Notes under the pieces: generated by a model
Told to the model about the DNA's origin: nothing
Databases searched by the model: none
What the model saw: the letters and a program-made list of their open reading frames with translations, nothing else
Part shown: positions 35,350 through 44,296 of the stretch, piece after piece
Numbering within the stretch: the first letter of the stretch is position 1
Layout: each line of letters opens with the position of its first letter
Translations under genes and position numbers: made by a program
NCBI RefSeq assembly: GCF_025420485.1
Contig: NZ_JAOEFD010000009.1
Span: forward strand, 51,371 to 115,370
Direction: 5' to 3'
From: Nesterenkonia marinintestina
GTDB lineage: Bacteria > Actinomycetota > Actinomycetes > Actinomycetales > Micrococcaceae
DNA: 64,000 nucleotides

Positions 35350-36413
35350 GGTCGCAGGACGTGACAGAGACGACTGACGCCGCAGAGCAGGCGCGGACCG
35401 CACCCGACAGCACCTCCGCCCCGCTGCTCGAGGTCCGGGACCTGCAGGTCGAGTTCCACACCAAGGCCGGAGTCGCCCAGGCGATCAACGGGCTCAACTT
35501 CACCGTGCATCCGGGGGAGACCCTCGCGATCCTCGGAGAATCAGGGTCGGGGAAGTCCGTGACGGCGCAGACCATCATGGGGATCCTCGACATGCCCCCG
35601 GGGAAGATCGCCGGTGGGGAGATCCGCTATCGGGGCGAGGACCTGCTGACCATGCCCGAGGAGAAGCGGCGGAAGCTGCGCGGCGTCAGCATCTCCATGA
35701 TCTTCCAGGACGCGCTGTCGTCCCTGAATCCGGTGTTCCCCGTCGGGTGGCAGATCGCGGAGATGTTCCGCATCCACCGGAAGATGAAGAAGAAGGAGGC
35801 CAAGCAGGAGGCCGTCGAGCTCATGAGGCGCGTCGGCATCCCGGCCGCCGAGAAGCGCGTGTGGGACTTCCCGCACGAGTTCTCCGGCGGGATGCGCCAG
35901 CGCATCATGATCGCCATGGCCATCGCCCTGGACCCCGACCTCCTCATCGCCGACGAGCCGACCACCGCCCTCGACGTCACGGTGCAGGCGCAGGTCATGG
36001 ACCTCCTTCTGGACCTTCAGAAGGAATACAACATGGGTCTGATCCTCATCACCCATGACCTCGGAGTCGTCGCCGACGTCGCCGACAAGATCGCCGTGAT
36101 GTACGCAGGACGGGTGATGGAGTCGGCCGACGTCTACGAGATCTACGCGAGTCCGTCACATCCGTATACGCGCGGGCTCCTGGACTCCATCCCCCGCATC
36201 GACGGCGGCGAAGAGCGGCTGAAGGCCATCGAAGGCCTGCCCCCGATGCTGACCAACCTGCCAGCCGGGTGTCCGTTCAGCCCGCGCTGCCCGATGGCCA
36301 CCGACCTCTGCCGCACGGAGAGGCCCGAGCTCGAGAGGGTGGTCGACGGACACTACTCCGCCTGCCACTACTCCGCTCAGATCTACGACGACTTGCGAGG
36401 AGGTGCGGCATGA
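35346..36413 (+). CDS. ABC importer ATPase, DppD-like
   Basis: The 355-residue ATPase starts with GTG at 35346. It has a Walker [13 protein letters not shown] near residue 67, the Q-loop [16 protein letters not shown], the signature [17 protein letters not shown] and the Walker [14 protein letters not shown]. The C-terminal OppD/DppD extension [20 protein letters not shown] has the cysteines of the iron-sulfur motif seen in some family members. It powers the importer as a heterodimer with the next ATPase. The gene overlaps its neighbour as ATGA. Confidence 0.94.
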   Translation: MRSQDVTETTDAAEQARTAPDSTSAPLLEVRDLQVEFHTKAGVAQAINGLNFTVHPGETLAILGESGSGKSVTAQTIMGILDMPPGKIAGGEIRYRGEDLLTMPEEKRRKLRGVSISMIFQDALSSLNPVFPVGWQIAEMFRIHRKMKKKEAKQEAVELMRRVGIPAAEKRVWDFPHEFSGGMRQRIMIAMAIALDPDLLIADEPTTALDVTVQAQVMDLLLDLQKEYNMGLILITHDLGVVADVADKIAVMYAGRVMESADVYEIYASPSHPYTRGLLDSIPRIDGGEERLKAIEGLPPMLTNLPAGCPFSPRCPMATDLCRTERPELERVVDGHYSACHYSAQIYDDLRGGAA

Positions 36414-37462
36414 GCCGCCCAGACCTGAACACAGCGGCGGGGGCCGATCCGTTCGCCGACGCCGAGGTCGTCCTCGACGTCGACGGCCTGGTCAAGCACT
36501 TCCCCCTGACTCAGGGAGTGATCTTCCAGAAGAGGGTCGGGGCCGTGAAGGCCGTCGACGGCGTCAGCTTCCAGCTGCGGCAGGGGGAGACCCTGGGCAT
36601 CGTGGGTGAGTCCGGCTGCGGCAAGTCGACCCTGGCCAAGCTGCTCATGCGTCTCGAGTCGCCCGATGAGGGGAGCGTGAGGTTCCGCGGTGAGGACTTC
36701 CTCGCGGTCAGGGGGGAGGAGCTGCGACGGCTGCGCCGCAAGATCCAGATCATCTTCCAGGACCCCTACACCTCGCTGAACCCCAGGATGTCGGTGGGCG
36801 ACATCATCGCCGAACCCTTCAAGCTCCATCCTGATGCGAAGCCGCAGCAGGGCATCCGCCCGCGGGTGAAGGAGCTCCTGGACGTCGTGGGCCTGAACCC
36901 GGACCACATCAATCGGTACCCTCACCAGTTCTCCGGCGGGCAGCGGCAGCGCATCGGCATCGCACGCGGCCTGGCGCTCAATCCCGACGTCATCATCTGC
37001 GATGAGCCGGTCTCGGCGCTGGACGTCTCGGTGCAGGCGCAGGTGATGAATCTGTTGGAGGACCTGCAGGCCGAGTTCGGACTCTCCTACATCTTCATCG
37101 CCCACGACCTCTCGGTGGTCCGACACATCTCCGACCGGGTCGGGGTGATGTATCTGGGACGACTCGCGGAGTTGGGGACCGAGGACGAGATCTATGGGGC
37201 TCCGGGGCACCCGTACACCCAGGCGCTGCTCTCGGCCGTACCGGTGCCGGACCCGACGCTGCGTGGGAAGCGCGAGCAGATCGTGCTCCAGGGCGACCCG
37301 CCGAGTCCGGCGAACCCCCCGTCGGGCTGTCGTTTCAGGACCCGCTGCTGGAAGGCGACCGAGATCTGCGCCGAGGAGGAGCCCGCACTGACGCCTCGCC
37401 CTGGTGTGCCGCATGACGTCGCATGTCACCACGCCGAGGTGCGCGAGGATCTGACGGCATGA
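36410..37462 (+). CDS. ABC importer ATPase, DppF-like
   Basis: The 350-residue ATPase starts at ATG 36410 inside the ATGA overlap. It has [20 protein letters not shown], the Q-loop [16 protein letters not shown], the signature [20 protein letters not shown] and the Walker [20 protein letters not shown]. The C-terminal [19 protein letters not shown] is the matching cysteine motif of the DppF/OppF group. It closes the first peptide-importer locus and is followed by a terminator-like hairpin. Confidence 0.94.
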   Translation: MSRPDLNTAAGADPFADAEVVLDVDGLVKHFPLTQGVIFQKRVGAVKAVDGVSFQLRQGETLGIVGESGCGKSTLAKLLMRLESPDEGSVRFRGEDFLAVRGEELRRLRRKIQIIFQDPYTSLNPRMSVGDIIAEPFKLHPDAKPQQGIRPRVKELLDVVGLNPDHINRYPHQFSGGQRQRIGIARGLALNPDVIICDEPVSALDVSVQAQVMNLLEDLQAEFGLSYIFIAHDLSVVRHISDRVGVMYLGRLAELGTEDEIYGAPGHPYTQALLSAVPVPDPTLRGKREQIVLQGDPPSPANPPSGCRFRTRCWKATEICAEEEPALTPRPGVPHDVACHHAEVREDLTA

Positions 37463-37487
37463 CGCTCGTCTGACCCCTGTCTGAGCA

Positions 37488-37529
37488 CTGTGCCGGTGCC
37501 CCGCCGATGAGGCGTGGGCACCGGCACAG
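37488..37529 (+). terminator. Terminator hairpin after the first peptide-importer locus
   Basis: CTGTGCCGGTGCCC (37488-37501) pairs perfectly with GGGCACCGGCACAG (37516-37529) around a 14-nt loop, 25 nt after the last ATPase gene. No T-tract follows. Confidence 0.75.
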
Positions 37530-37605
37530 CCGTGCCGCCTTCCATCCCTGGGAATGCCGTTTCCGACCAGCGGCAGATGTAACAGTTCGGTTACTCGCCA
37601 GTGAC

Positions 37606-37748
37606 TAAGATGTGTTCTGCGTCTCCACCACGTATGGTGGGGAGCGCTCAGGTGACTGTTACCTGCATCACTCATCGAGGGAGATCTGCGATCACAAGAT
37701 GCAGGGGCCTGACACCTCACATCACCGCATCACCAAGAGGAGAACTCA
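37606..37748 (+). promoter_or_regulatory. Candidate promoter and folded leader of the second peptide-importer operon
   Basis: A -10 like TAAGAT lies at 37606-37611, without a convincing -35. The leader then has two hairpins. CCACCA (37625-37630) pairs with TGGTGG (37635-37640), extended by CTC/GAG, and CCTGCATC (37662-37669) pairs with GATGCAGG (37698-37705). AGAGGAG precedes the next ATG. A regulatory function is inferred. Confidence 0.45.
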
Positions 37749-39569
37749 ATGCGACTGAGGAAACTCTCAGCCGCCGTGGCGATCACGGCCTCCGGCGCAC
37801 TCATCCTGTCCAGCTGCACCCCCGGCGGCGAGGACGACAACGGAAACGGGGGCGAGGACCCGGGACAGGCGGAGGGCCAGCAGTTCAGCGTCGAGCCCGA
37901 TGACACCGGCAAGGCCGAGATGGAGGACGACTTCGAGACGGCCGACGACTCGATCTCGGTCTCCATGGGCGAGACGGAGTTCGTCAGCTACAACGGGTTC
38001 ACCCCGGAGACCTACAACGTCTACAACTCCACCATCATCGACCAGGTCCTCGGCGGCTTCTGGTACTGGGGCACCGACAACGTCCAGTACCCGAACGAGG
38101 AGTTCGGCGAGTGGGAGGTCACCGGTGAGGACCCGATGACCATCGAGTACACGATCAGCGACGACGCCGAATGGTCGGACGGCACCCCCATCACCAACGC
38201 GGACTTCATCCTCGACTGGGCGACCCAGAACCCTGAGCTCAGCGACGGCGACGACTCGCCGATGTTCAACCAGGTGTCCCACACCTACGGGGAGAACGTG
38301 CCGGACGGCCCCGAGGGTGAGCCCGACGAGAAGACCTTCACCATCGAGTTCCCGCAGCCGGACGCGGACGCCGAGATCCGTGTCGGAAGCCCGATGCCCG
38401 CTCACGTGGTCGCCGAGCAGAACGACATGGACGTCGAGGAGCTCGTGGAGGCGATCCGCGACGAGGACACCGACGCCCTCGAGCCGGTCGCCGAGTTCTG
38501 GAACGACGGCGAGTGGTTCAGCGACCCCGGGAGCCTGCCGGACGAGGAGCTGATCCCCAGCTCGGGACCGTACAAGCTCAGCAGCTGGGAGGCCGGAGAG
38601 TCCGTGACCCTGGAGGCCAACGAGGACTACTGGGGCACCCCTCCGGGAGTCTCCGAGCTGGTGTTCCGCTTCGTCGACGACGGACAGCACGTCCAGGCGC
38701 TGGAGAACGGCGACATCAACGTGATCCGTCCCCAGGCCACCGTCGACACCCGCGAGCAGCTCGACGGCCTCAGCGAGGACCAGTTCGTCATGCACGAGGG
38801 CGAGGCGGCCACATGGGAGCACCTGGACTTCAACTTCGCCGACGGCTCCCCGTTCGCCGACAGCCCCGAGCTGCGTGAGGCGTTCGCCAAGTGCGTGCCG
38901 CGTCAGCAGATCGTGGACAACCTCATCGAGCCGATCTTCCCGGACGCCGAGGTGCTCGACGCCCGCGAGGTGCTGAACTTCGAGGACCACTACGACGACG
39001 TGGTCGATGAGAGCTACGAGGGCCAGTACGACGAGGTCGACATCGAAGGTGCCCAGGAGCTCATCGAGGAGGAGGACGCCGACGGCACCGAGGTGCGCAT
39101 CGGCTACCAGGCGCCCAACCCGCGCCGCACCGACATCGTCTCCGAGATCCAGGCCTCCTGCGAGGACGCCGGCTTCGAGATCATCGATGAGGGCTCCGAG
39201 GACTTCTTCGCACCGGGCGGTGCGCAGGAGAGCGGTGACTTCGAGGTCGCGCTCTTCGCGTGGGCCGGTTCCGGTCAGGTCGCCTCGGGTCAGAACATCT
39301 ACTCGACCGACCGCCCGCAGAACTACGGCGAGTACTCGAACGACACCGTCGATGAGCTCTTCAGCGACCTCGCCTCGTCCGAGGACGAGGACGAGCAGCA
39401 GGACATCATCGTCGACATCGAGACCGAGCTCTGGGACGACCTGCACGGCATTCCGCTGTTCGTGCACCCGGACCTGACGGGCTCCGACGCCTCGATCCAG
39501 AACGTGCGCCACACCGCCTCGCAGTCCCAGATCACCTGGAACGCCGAGCAGTGGCAGCGGGCTGAGTGA
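37749..39569 (+). CDS. Peptide-type ABC importer binding lipoprotein of the second system
   Basis: The 606-residue lipoprotein has lipobox ILSSC at Cys23, an acidic linker, and a family 5 solute-binding fold. Features include ISDDAEWSDGTPITNADFIL, IPSSGPYKLSSWEAGESVTL, FRFVDDGQHVQALENGDINV and REAFAKCVPRQQIVDNLIEP. It is longer than the three paralogs upstream and only distantly related to them, so it belongs to a different subfamily. The protein is very rich in Asp and Glu. It is the first gene of an operon with its own permeases and a fused ATPase. Confidence 0.9.
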   Translation: MRLRKLSAAVAITASGALILSSCTPGGEDDNGNGGEDPGQAEGQQFSVEPDDTGKAEMEDDFETADDSISVSMGETEFVSYNGFTPETYNVYNSTIIDQVLGGFWYWGTDNVQYPNEEFGEWEVTGEDPMTIEYTISDDAEWSDGTPITNADFILDWATQNPELSDGDDSPMFNQVSHTYGENVPDGPEGEPDEKTFTIEFPQPDADAEIRVGSPMPAHVVAEQNDMDVEELVEAIRDEDTDALEPVAEFWNDGEWFSDPGSLPDEELIPSSGPYKLSSWEAGESVTLEANEDYWGTPPGVSELVFRFVDDGQHVQALENGDINVIRPQATVDTREQLDGLSEDQFVMHEGEAATWEHLDFNFADGSPFADSPELREAFAKCVPRQQIVDNLIEPIFPDAEVLDAREVLNFEDHYDDVVDESYEGQYDEVDIEGAQELIEEEDADGTEVRIGYQAPNPRRTDIVSEIQASCEDAGFEIIDEGSEDFFAPGGAQESGDFEVALFAWAGSGQVASGQNIYSTDRPQNYGEYSNDTVDELFSDLASSEDEDEQQDIIVDIETELWDDLHGIPLFVHPDLTGSDASIQNVRHTASQSQITWNAEQWQRAE

Positions 39570-39624
39570 TCGGACTCACTCCGACCGACGGTCCATCACA
39601 TCGATAGAGGACCGATCGTCGACA

Positions 39625-41196
39625 GTGCCACCGGTGACCACCGAACCTGAGAAGAGAAGGCGAACGGATCTCGTGCTCTCATATGTTCTGAAACGCATGG
39701 GCAGCTCCGCACTGGTGCTGCTGGCGTCGACCCTCCTGGTCTTCATCCTCGTGATCAACTCCGGGGACCCGCTGCAGGAGCTGCGGGAGTCCAACGCGGA
39801 CAACGTCGAGTTCCTCATCCAGCAGCGCATCGAGTTCATGAACCTCGATGAGCCCTGGTACAGCCGCTATTGGATCTGGCTCTCCGGCGTGCTCGGCTGC
39901 TTGGGCGGTGCCTGCGACTTCGGCACCAACATCTCCGGTCAGGACGTCGGAGTGCTGACCCAGCAGGCCGCCGGCGCGTCCCTGCGCCTGGTGTTCATCG
40001 CCACCGTCTTCGCCATCATCCTCGGAGTGCTGACCGGGATCGTCTCGGCGATCCGCCAGTACTCGACCTTCGACTACGTCGTCTCCTTCATCGTCTTCCT
40101 CTTCTTCTCCCTTCCGGTGTTCTGGGCCGCGGTACTGGCCAAGGACTGGATGGGCATCCGCTTCAACAATTGGATGGCGGACCCCGGGGTCACCTGGCCC
40201 ACCACCATCACCCTGGCGGTGATCGGAGCCGTCGTCATACCCGCGATCATCGGCGGACCGCCCAAGCGGCGCCTGATCACCGCTGCGATGACCTTCGTCT
40301 TCGTGATGATCGCCCTGCCGTACCTGGACTGGCTGAACTTCGCCCGGTACCCGCAGCTCGGACCGGCCGCCATCGCGATCATCGGAGTCCTCTTCGCCGT
40401 CGGGCTCACCGCACTGCTGGCCGGGATGAAGAACCGCCGGGTCCTGTATTCGGCACTGATCGTCGTCGGCCTGGGCCTGGTCTCCTACTACGCGACCTTC
40501 TGGCTGCTGATCGACCCTCCGGGAGGATGGCTGCTCATCGCGGGGCTGTTCCTGCTCGCGATCGCACTCTCCGTACTCGTGGCCAGGCTCATGGGCGGAC
40601 ACGCCAAGAACCTCGCCACCACGGTCAGCGTCCTGACGGCGATCATCGTCTCGGTGCTCGTCCTGCTGGACCACTTCATCCGGGCCTGGCCCGGTTTCCT
40701 GGCCATCAAGCCTCGCCCCATCGCCACCATCGGCTCGGTCTCGCCAAACTTCACCGGAGACTTCTGGGAGGTCTCTCTGGACCAGCTGACCCAGCTGGTC
40801 ATGCCCACGATGATCCTCATGCTGGTCTCGGTCGCGGCCTACACGAGGTACATGCGCGCGTCGATGCTGGAGGCGATCCACCAGGACTACATCCGGACCG
40901 CCCGGGCCAAGGGCGTCAATGAGCGGACCGTCGTCTTCAAGCACGCGTTCCGCAACTCGATGATCCCGGTGACCACCATCGTGGCCTTCGACTTCGCCGC
41001 CCTGCTGGGCGGGGCGATCATCATCGAACGCGTGTTCGGATGGCGAGGGCTCGGCAATATGTTCATCGAGGGGCTGCAGAACGCCGACCCCGCACCGGTC
41101 ATGGCCTACCTGCTGGTGGCGGGCACGGCGGCGGTGCTGTTCAACCTGATCGCGGACCTGCTGTACGCGGTCCTGGACCCGAGGATCCGAGTATGA
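39625..41196 (+). CDS. DppB-like ABC permease with extra membrane region
   Basis: The protein is about 523 residues, against 300-340 for ordinary DppB. It begins with LSYVLKRMGSSALVLLAST and a DppB-type first helix and periplasmic loop. After the third helix (about residue 180) comes roughly 180 residues with five or six extra hydrophobic stretches, such as TITLAVIGAVVIPAIIGG, LITAAMTFVFVMIALPYLDW, LGPAAIAIIGVLFAVGLTAL and LLIAGLFLLAIALSVLVARL. The normal DppB end resumes near residue 385 with LVMPTMILMLVSVAAYTRYM and the EAA loop YIRTARAKGVNERTVVFKHA. The start is uncertain: GTG 39625, GTG 39634 and GTG 39673 are all in frame. The gene overlaps the next as ATGA. Confidence 0.88.
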   Translation: MPPVTTEPEKRRRTDLVLSYVLKRMGSSALVLLASTLLVFILVINSGDPLQELRESNADNVEFLIQQRIEFMNLDEPWYSRYWIWLSGVLGCLGGACDFGTNISGQDVGVLTQQAAGASLRLVFIATVFAIILGVLTGIVSAIRQYSTFDYVVSFIVFLFFSLPVFWAAVLAKDWMGIRFNNWMADPGVTWPTTITLAVIGAVVIPAIIGGPPKRRLITAAMTFVFVMIALPYLDWLNFARYPQLGPAAIAIIGVLFAVGLTALLAGMKNRRVLYSALIVVGLGLVSYYATFWLLIDPPGGWLLIAGLFLLAIALSVLVARLMGGHAKNLATTVSVLTAIIVSVLVLLDHFIRAWPGFLAIKPRPIATIGSVSPNFTGDFWEVSLDQLTQLVMPTMILMLVSVAAYTRYMRASMLEAIHQDYIRTARAKGVNERTVVFKHAFRNSMIPVTTIVAFDFAALLGGAIIIERVFGWRGLGNMFIEGLQNADPAPVMAYLLVAGTAAVLFNLIADLLYAVLDPRIRV

Positions 41197-42344
41197 GTAC
41201 CCAGGATGAGAACCCCCAGAGGCTCCCGGGCGGACGTCCCGACACGGACGGCCCGGAGGGCGACGAGATGACGGACCTGGCCGAGATCGAGGACGCGAAG
41301 CTCAAGAAGAGCGAGCGCTCCCTCTCCCAGGCACAGATGGTCCGGCGCCGATTCTTCGCGCACAAGCCCGCGCTCGTCTCGATGATCCTGCTGATCTCGG
41401 TGATCATCCTCGCCTTCAGCTCGCTCGGCTTCACAGGCACCGGCGGCTGGTGGGACAAGACCTATCTGCAGACCGGACCCGTCGTGGACCGAGGAGTCCC
41501 CACGATCCTCTCCGACGGACTCCTCGGTGAGCATCCCTTCGGCCAGGACAACAACGGCCGCGACTACTTCGCGCTGGTCATGCGCGGGACCCAGCAGTCC
41601 CTGATCGTCGCCTTCGGCGTCGCCATCACCTCGACCATCCTCGGAGTGCTCATCGGGGCGCTGGCCGGCTACTTCCGCGGCTGGCTCGAGGCGATCCTCA
41701 TGCGTCTGACCGACATGGTCATCGTGGTCCCGCTGGTGGCCCTCGCCGCGGTCTTCGGCCGATACGCGCAGAACCTCCCGGGCGGGACCCTCACCCTGGC
41801 GATCCTGCTGGGTCTGGTCACCTGGACGGGCATGGCCCGACTGGTGCGCGCCGAGATCCTCTCCCTGCGGGAGAAGGAGTTCGTCGCCGCCGCGATCTCC
41901 ATGGGGGCGCACCCCGCACGCATCATCATCAAGCACATGCTGCCCTCGGCGGTCGGCGTGATCATCGTCAACGCGACGTTCGCCGTCGCCGCCGCGATCC
42001 TGCTCGAGACGAGCATCTCGTATCTGGGGATGGGCATCCAGGCCCCGGAGGCGTCCCTGGGGCTGCTCATCTCCAACTATGAGAACGCGTTCCAGACGCG
42101 CCCGTGGCTCTTCTGGTTCCCGGGCCTGTTCATCATCATCATCGCCCTCTGCGTGAACTTCATCGGCGACGGGCTCAGGGATGCGATCGACCCGCGTCAG
42201 CAGCGCAAGGGTTCGCGTCGCCCGGGCATCCGCGCCGTCCTGGGCCTCCGAGGCAAGCAGGCGGCCGACGAGCGCACCGAGGGTCCCGAGACCGACGCCG
42301 CGGACGCCTCGACCACGACCCAGGAGAAGGAGGGCGGACGATGA
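41193..42344 (+). CDS. ABC importer permease, DppC-like, second system
   Basis: The 383-residue protein starts at ATG 41193 in an ATGA overlap. A hydrophilic N-terminus of about 55 residues precedes KPALVSMILLISVIILAFSS. The periplasmic motif EHPFGQDNNGRDYFALVMRG and the EAA loop VAAAISMGAHPARIIIKHML followed by PSAVGVIIVNATF are present. An extra C-terminal hydrophilic tail of about 50 residues ends the protein, and the ATPase gene overlaps it. It forms the permease pair with the unusual long subunit before it. Confidence 0.92.
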   Translation: MSTQDENPQRLPGGRPDTDGPEGDEMTDLAEIEDAKLKKSERSLSQAQMVRRRFFAHKPALVSMILLISVIILAFSSLGFTGTGGWWDKTYLQTGPVVDRGVPTILSDGLLGEHPFGQDNNGRDYFALVMRGTQQSLIVAFGVAITSTILGVLIGALAGYFRGWLEAILMRLTDMVIVVPLVALAAVFGRYAQNLPGGTLTLAILLGLVTWTGMARLVRAEILSLREKEFVAAAISMGAHPARIIIKHMLPSAVGVIIVNATFAVAAAILLETSISYLGMGIQAPEASLGLLISNYENAFQTRPWLFWFPGLFIIIIALCVNFIGDGLRDAIDPRQQRKGSRRPGIRAVLGLRGKQAADERTEGPETDAADASTTTQEKEGGR

Positions 42345-44134
42345 GCCGTCCCGTGCTGAGCTACAAGGACATCCGCGTCAGCTTCACCACCGAGTTCGGA
42401 GAGGTCGATGCGGTCAAGGGCGTGAGCTTCGACGTCGCCCCCGGCGAGGTCGTCGCCGTGGTCGGCGAATCCGGCTCCGGAAAATCGGTGACCTCCTCGA
42501 CGGCGATGGGTCTGCTCCCGGGCAACGCCACCATCGACGGTGAGGTCGAGTTCGACGGCCAGCCCGTCTCGAAGATGACCCCCGGACAGCGGCGTCGGCT
42601 GCGCGGCCAGGACATCTCGATGATCTTCCAGGAGCCGATGACGGCGCTGAACCCGGTGCTTCGGGTCTCCGACCAGCTCGTCGAGGCGCTGCAGGTCCAC
42701 GACATCGCCTACGGGCAGCAGGCGCTGCGGAAGGCCGTGGACCTGCTCCGTCAGGTCGGGATCCCCGATCCGGAGCGACGTGTGCGGGAGTACCCGCACC
42801 AGTTCTCCGGCGGTCAGCGTCAGCGCATCGTCATCGCCATGGCGATCGCGTGCGGACCGAAGGTGATCATCGCCGACGAGCCGACCACGGCCCTCGACGT
42901 CACGGTGCAGGCCGAGATCCTCGACCTGCTGCGCACCCTGAAGGGCGAGCTGAACACCGGGATCCTGCTGATCACGCACAACATGGGCGTGGTCGCCGAT
43001 ATGGCCGATCGTGTGGTGGTCATGCTCCACGGTGAGGTGGTCGAGACGGGCCCCGTGAGTGAGGTCATGCTCAGCCCCCGACACCCCTACACCCAGCGGC
43101 TGCTGGACGCCATGCCCAAGCTGCGGCAGGATTCCCACGACCTCGAGGAGACGGTCCACGAGGCCGAGGAGGTCCACGGCGAGCACGTCGACCCCGACGG
43201 TGCGACCGTCTCGGTGACCGAGCCGGAGACGGACGCCCGTCCCGGAACGTCAGCCTCGGAGACGACGGAGTCCGGCCCGGGGCGGACCGCCTCCGGCGAC
43301 CCCTTCGCCCTCGAGGCCAAGGACATCGCCCTGGAGTACAAGTTCCGCCGGAAGGCGACCCGGGTGGTCGAGGGCGTCAGCTTCCAGGTCGAGCCCGGCG
43401 AGATCATGGGCCTGGTGGGTGAGTCCGGATCGGGCAAGTCCACCGTCGCCAAGGCCGTCCTCGGCCTGCTGGACGTCCCCGAGGGGGAGCTCTACGTCCG
43501 CGGGAAGAACATGCCGGCGCTGAAGGGTCGGGAGCGCAAGGCCCTGAAGCGTGAGATCGGCGTAGTCTTCCAGGACCCGGCGGCGTCGCTGGACCCGCGG
43601 ATGCCGATCGGCGACATCATCACCGAGCCCATGGTCGTGCACAAGGTGGGGGACAAGAGGTCGCGGCTTAACCGTGCGCAGGAGCTGCTGGACGCGGTGC
43701 GTCTGCCGCGCAGCGTGGTCAACCGCTTCCCGCACGAGCTCTCCGGCGGTCAGCGCCAGCGCATCAGCATCGCACGCGCCCTGACGCTCAGCCCGACGCT
43801 GCTCATCGCCGACGAGCCGACCTCCGCGCTCGACGTCTCCGTGCAGGCCGCCGTGCTGGACATGTTCAAGGAGCTGCAGGAGGAGTACTCCTTCGCGTGC
43901 CTGTTCGTCAGCCACGACCTCGCCGTCATCGACACCCTGGCCCACAAGGTCCTGGTCATGCAGAACGGCCGCGCGGTGGAGCAGGGGAGCACCGATGAGA
44001 TCCTGCGTCACCCGCATGAGGACTACACCCAGCGGCTCCTGGCCGCCGCTCCGGTGCCGCATCCGCAGGAGCAGGCCGAGCGGCGCGACGCCCGTCGTCA
44101 GCTGCTGGCCGCACAGGGACTGAACCTGGACTGA
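42341..44134 (+). CDS. Fused double ATPase of the second peptide importer
   Basis: The 597-residue protein carries both nucleotide-binding domains of a DppD/DppF pair in one chain. Domain 1 has [20 protein letters not shown] near residue 45, the signature [20 protein letters not shown] and Walker [14 protein letters not shown]. An acidic linker spans about residues 265-320. Domain 2 has [20 protein letters not shown] near residue 362, [20 protein letters not shown] and [17 protein letters not shown]. Start ATG 42341 overlaps the permease stop as ATGA, with AAGGAGG just upstream. A long palindrome follows the gene. Confidence 0.93.
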   Translation: MSRPVLSYKDIRVSFTTEFGEVDAVKGVSFDVAPGEVVAVVGESGSGKSVTSSTAMGLLPGNATIDGEVEFDGQPVSKMTPGQRRRLRGQDISMIFQEPMTALNPVLRVSDQLVEALQVHDIAYGQQALRKAVDLLRQVGIPDPERRVREYPHQFSGGQRQRIVIAMAIACGPKVIIADEPTTALDVTVQAEILDLLRTLKGELNTGILLITHNMGVVADMADRVVVMLHGEVVETGPVSEVMLSPRHPYTQRLLDAMPKLRQDSHDLEETVHEAEEVHGEHVDPDGATVSVTEPETDARPGTSASETTESGPGRTASGDPFALEAKDIALEYKFRRKATRVVEGVSFQVEPGEIMGLVGESGSGKSTVAKAVLGLLDVPEGELYVRGKNMPALKGRERKALKREIGVVFQDPAASLDPRMPIGDIITEPMVVHKVGDKRSRLNRAQELLDAVRLPRSVVNRFPHELSGGQRQRISIARALTLSPTLLIADEPTSALDVSVQAAVLDMFKELQEEYSFACLFVSHDLAVIDTLAHKVLVMQNGRAVEQGSTDEILRHPHEDYTQRLLAAAPVPHPQEQAERRDARRQLLAAQGLNLD

Positions 44135-44156
44135 GGTCCCCACCCACCACCAGGGA

Positions 44157-44230
44157 CATCGAGTCCCCGATCTCTGCCGCGTGTCGGGCCATGAACGGTC
44201 CAAAGTGCGCCGGAGATCGGGGACTCGATG
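44157..44230. terminator. Long palindrome between the second importer operon and typA
   Basis: CATCGAGTCCCCGATCTC (44157-44174) pairs perfectly with its complement at 44213-44230 around a 38-nt loop, 22 nt after the ATPase stop. It starts CATCG and ends CGATG like the two 73-bp elements, but the arm sequence otherwise differs. A terminator role is inferred. Confidence 0.6.
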
Positions 44231-44296
44231 CGTGGGGGAGTGCCAGTACACTGGACAGGTTGTCCCTGCACTACCCGGAAGGCGTCGTAGACCCTC

